From NCBI RefSeq assembly GCF_001280515.1, contig NZ_LBIQ01000018.1, positions 1-64,000 on the forward strand: a DNA stretch of 64,000 bases, given 5' to 3'. The translations under genes were made by a program, and so were the position numbers. Under the pieces are notes generated by a model, which was given only the letters and a program-made list of their open reading frames with translations, was not told the origin of the DNA and searched no databases. Below, piece by piece: positions 62,984-64,000 of the stretch. Every line of letters begins with the position of its first letter. Position 1 is the first letter of the stretch. Origin of the DNA: Mangrovimonas sp. ST2L15. Its GTDB lineage: Bacteria; Bacteroidota; Bacteroidia; Flavobacteriales; Flavobacteriaceae.

Positions 62984-64000
62984 ATGATAAAAGAGTATTT
63001 AATAAATCATTTGAAGGGAGAGTACTTTGAGGACAGCTTAATGAAAGCCCTATATGCAACAGATGCTTCTGTTTATAGAAAAATACCTTTAGGGGTAGCA
63101 TACCCTTTGGAAACGAATGACCTACAAATTTTAATAGAGACTGCTAAAACCTATAAAACGTCGTTAATTCCAAGGACTGCTGGAACCTCTTTGGCGGGAC
63201 AATGTGTGGGGGAAGGTATTGTGGTTGATGTCTCAAAACATTTCACAAAAATCCTTGATCTTGATCTTCAAAAAAAGCAGGTCACTGTACAGCCAGGTGT
63301 GGTAAGAGATACTCTCAATTTATATTTAAAGCCTTATGGTTTGTTTTTCGGCCCCAATACTTCTACTTCTAACAGATGTATGATTGGAGGCATGGTAGGT
63401 AATAACTCTTCAGGCACTACTTCCATACAATATGGTGTAACTAGAGATAAGGTCATAAGATTAAAAACCCTTTTGAGTGATGGTTCTGAAGTTACTTTTG
63501 AATCTTTATCACCTTCAGAATTTCAAGAAAAATTAAAATTAGAAACATTAGAAGGTGAAATATACAGAACGATTCATTCGGAGTTATCCAATCCTGAAAA
63601 CCAAACTAGAATAATAGCAGAATTTCCAAAACCTCAGATACATCGAAGAAATACAGGCTACGCCATTGATAAGCTTCTAAAATCGAATGTTTATACCGAA
63701 GAAGGTGACATGTTTAACATGTGTAAATTACTCGCTGGTAGTGAAGGCACCCTGGCTTTTACAACTGAAATTACCTTGCAACTTGATGACATACCTCCCA
63801 AGGAAAGCGTTATGATTGCCTGCCACTTCAATAGCATTTCTGATTGTCTTAATGCTGTGGCACCTTTAATGAGTCAGAATCTCCACACCTGTGAGATGAT
63901 GGATAAAACCATTCTCGATTTAACCAAACACAATAAGACACAGCAGGAAAATAGACGTTTCATAGTTGGAGACCCCATGGCTATTCTAATGTGTGAACTC
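62984..64000 (+). CDS. FAD-linked oxidase (GlcD/D-lactate dehydrogenase type), cut by window end
   Basis: The frame is open from the ATG at 62984 to the last base, giving 339 residues of a longer protein. The PCMH-type FAD domain is clear: VAYPLETNDLQILIE, IPRTAGTSLAGQCVGEGIVVDVS, VTVQPGVVRDTLN, FFGPNTSTSNRCMIGGMVGNNSSGT, and later MCKLLAGSEGTLAFTTEITL. The family oxidises D-2-hydroxyacids such as D-lactate or glycolate. Some relatives carry a C-terminal iron-sulfur domain; that part would lie outside the window. It is divergent from the beta-barrel gene. Confidence 0.92.
   Translation, partial: MIKEYLINHLKGEYFEDSLMKALYATDASVYRKIPLGVAYPLETNDLQILIETAKTYKTSLIPRTAGTSLAGQCVGEGIVVDVSKHFTKILDLDLQKKQVTVQPGVVRDTLNLYLKPYGLFFGPNTSTSNRCMIGGMVGNNSSGTTSIQYGVTRDKVIRLKTLLSDGSEVTFESLSPSEFQEKLKLETLEGEIYRTIHSELSNPENQTRIIAEFPKPQIHRRNTGYAIDKLLKSNVYTEEGDMFNMCKLLAGSEGTLAFTTEITLQLDDIPPKESVMIACHFNSISDCLNAVAPLMSQNLHTCEMMDKTILDLTKHNKTQQENRRFIVGDPMAILMCEL

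Overview
The window looks like chromosomal DNA of a marine-type Flavobacteriaceae (Bacteroidota); the genus cannot be fixed from sequence reading alone. The grounds are an AT-rich composition, several TAnnTTTG promoter cores typical of the phylum, and family-specific genes: DUF6090, DUF6146, DUF6787, DUF5916, TamB divergent from TsaD, BshA (bacillithiol) and LuxC-type acyl-CoA reductase beside SerC/SerA. No CRISPR array, insertion sequence, rRNA operon or intact prophage was seen.

Layout. 0-1.3 kb: the 3' end of an unrecognised, very AT-rich gene, a terminator-rich gap with a spaced TGTGTTACAA direct repeat, then three minus-strand tRNAs (Arg-TCT, Pro-TGG, Ser-GCT). 1.4-8.1 kb: a compact minus-strand run, tsaD - PPIase - rsmE - DUF4159 - trmH-like - AI-2E transporter - methyltransferase - HAD hydrolase, rich in RNA-modification enzymes. 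8.1-15.7 kb: plus-strand tamB, pfkA, gapA and an N-acetylglucosamine-kinase-like gene. 15.7-21.3 kb: minus-strand guaC, a GAF histidine kinase, lolD and a DUF5916 outer-membrane protein. 21.5-26.9 kb: folE, a small membrane protein, then a minus-strand operon ending in a TonB receptor with a His/Glu-rich loop (probable metal uptake), and a lipoprotein. 27.3-33.9 kb: an accessory-looking plus-strand stretch of small secreted or membrane proteins, an SseB-like protein, a free-standing EF-Tu domain-III-like protein, a serine hydrolase, an NTF2-like lipoprotein, a TlpA-like redoxin and an XRE regulator. 34.0-38.4 kb: DUF937, serA, serC, acyl-CoA reductase (minus) and divergent ferredoxin. 38.5-43.8 kb: DUF3124 lipoprotein, MarC, a lipid-anchored archaemetzincin, a large lipoprotein and an M1 peptidase. 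43.9-48.1 kb: a PaiB-like protein followed by four tandem DUF6090 genes and a 97-bp relic of a fifth. 48.3-55.9 kb: ychF, then parE - two membrane proteins - parC, facing terC and a lipoprotein. 56-61.7 kb: an operon of a GH3-glycosidase/serine-hydrolase fusion, bshA and a GH3 acyl-adenylase. 61.7-64 kb: an HExxH peptidase-like protein, a beta-barrel protein and the 5' part of an FAD-linked oxidase cut by the window end.

Most of the window is conserved flavobacterial housekeeping. The least explained parts are the DUF6090 array with its internally deleted relic, the 27-33 kb accessory block, the EF-Tu-domain-III orphan, the lipid-anchored archaemetzincin, and tamB lacking a standard start codon.
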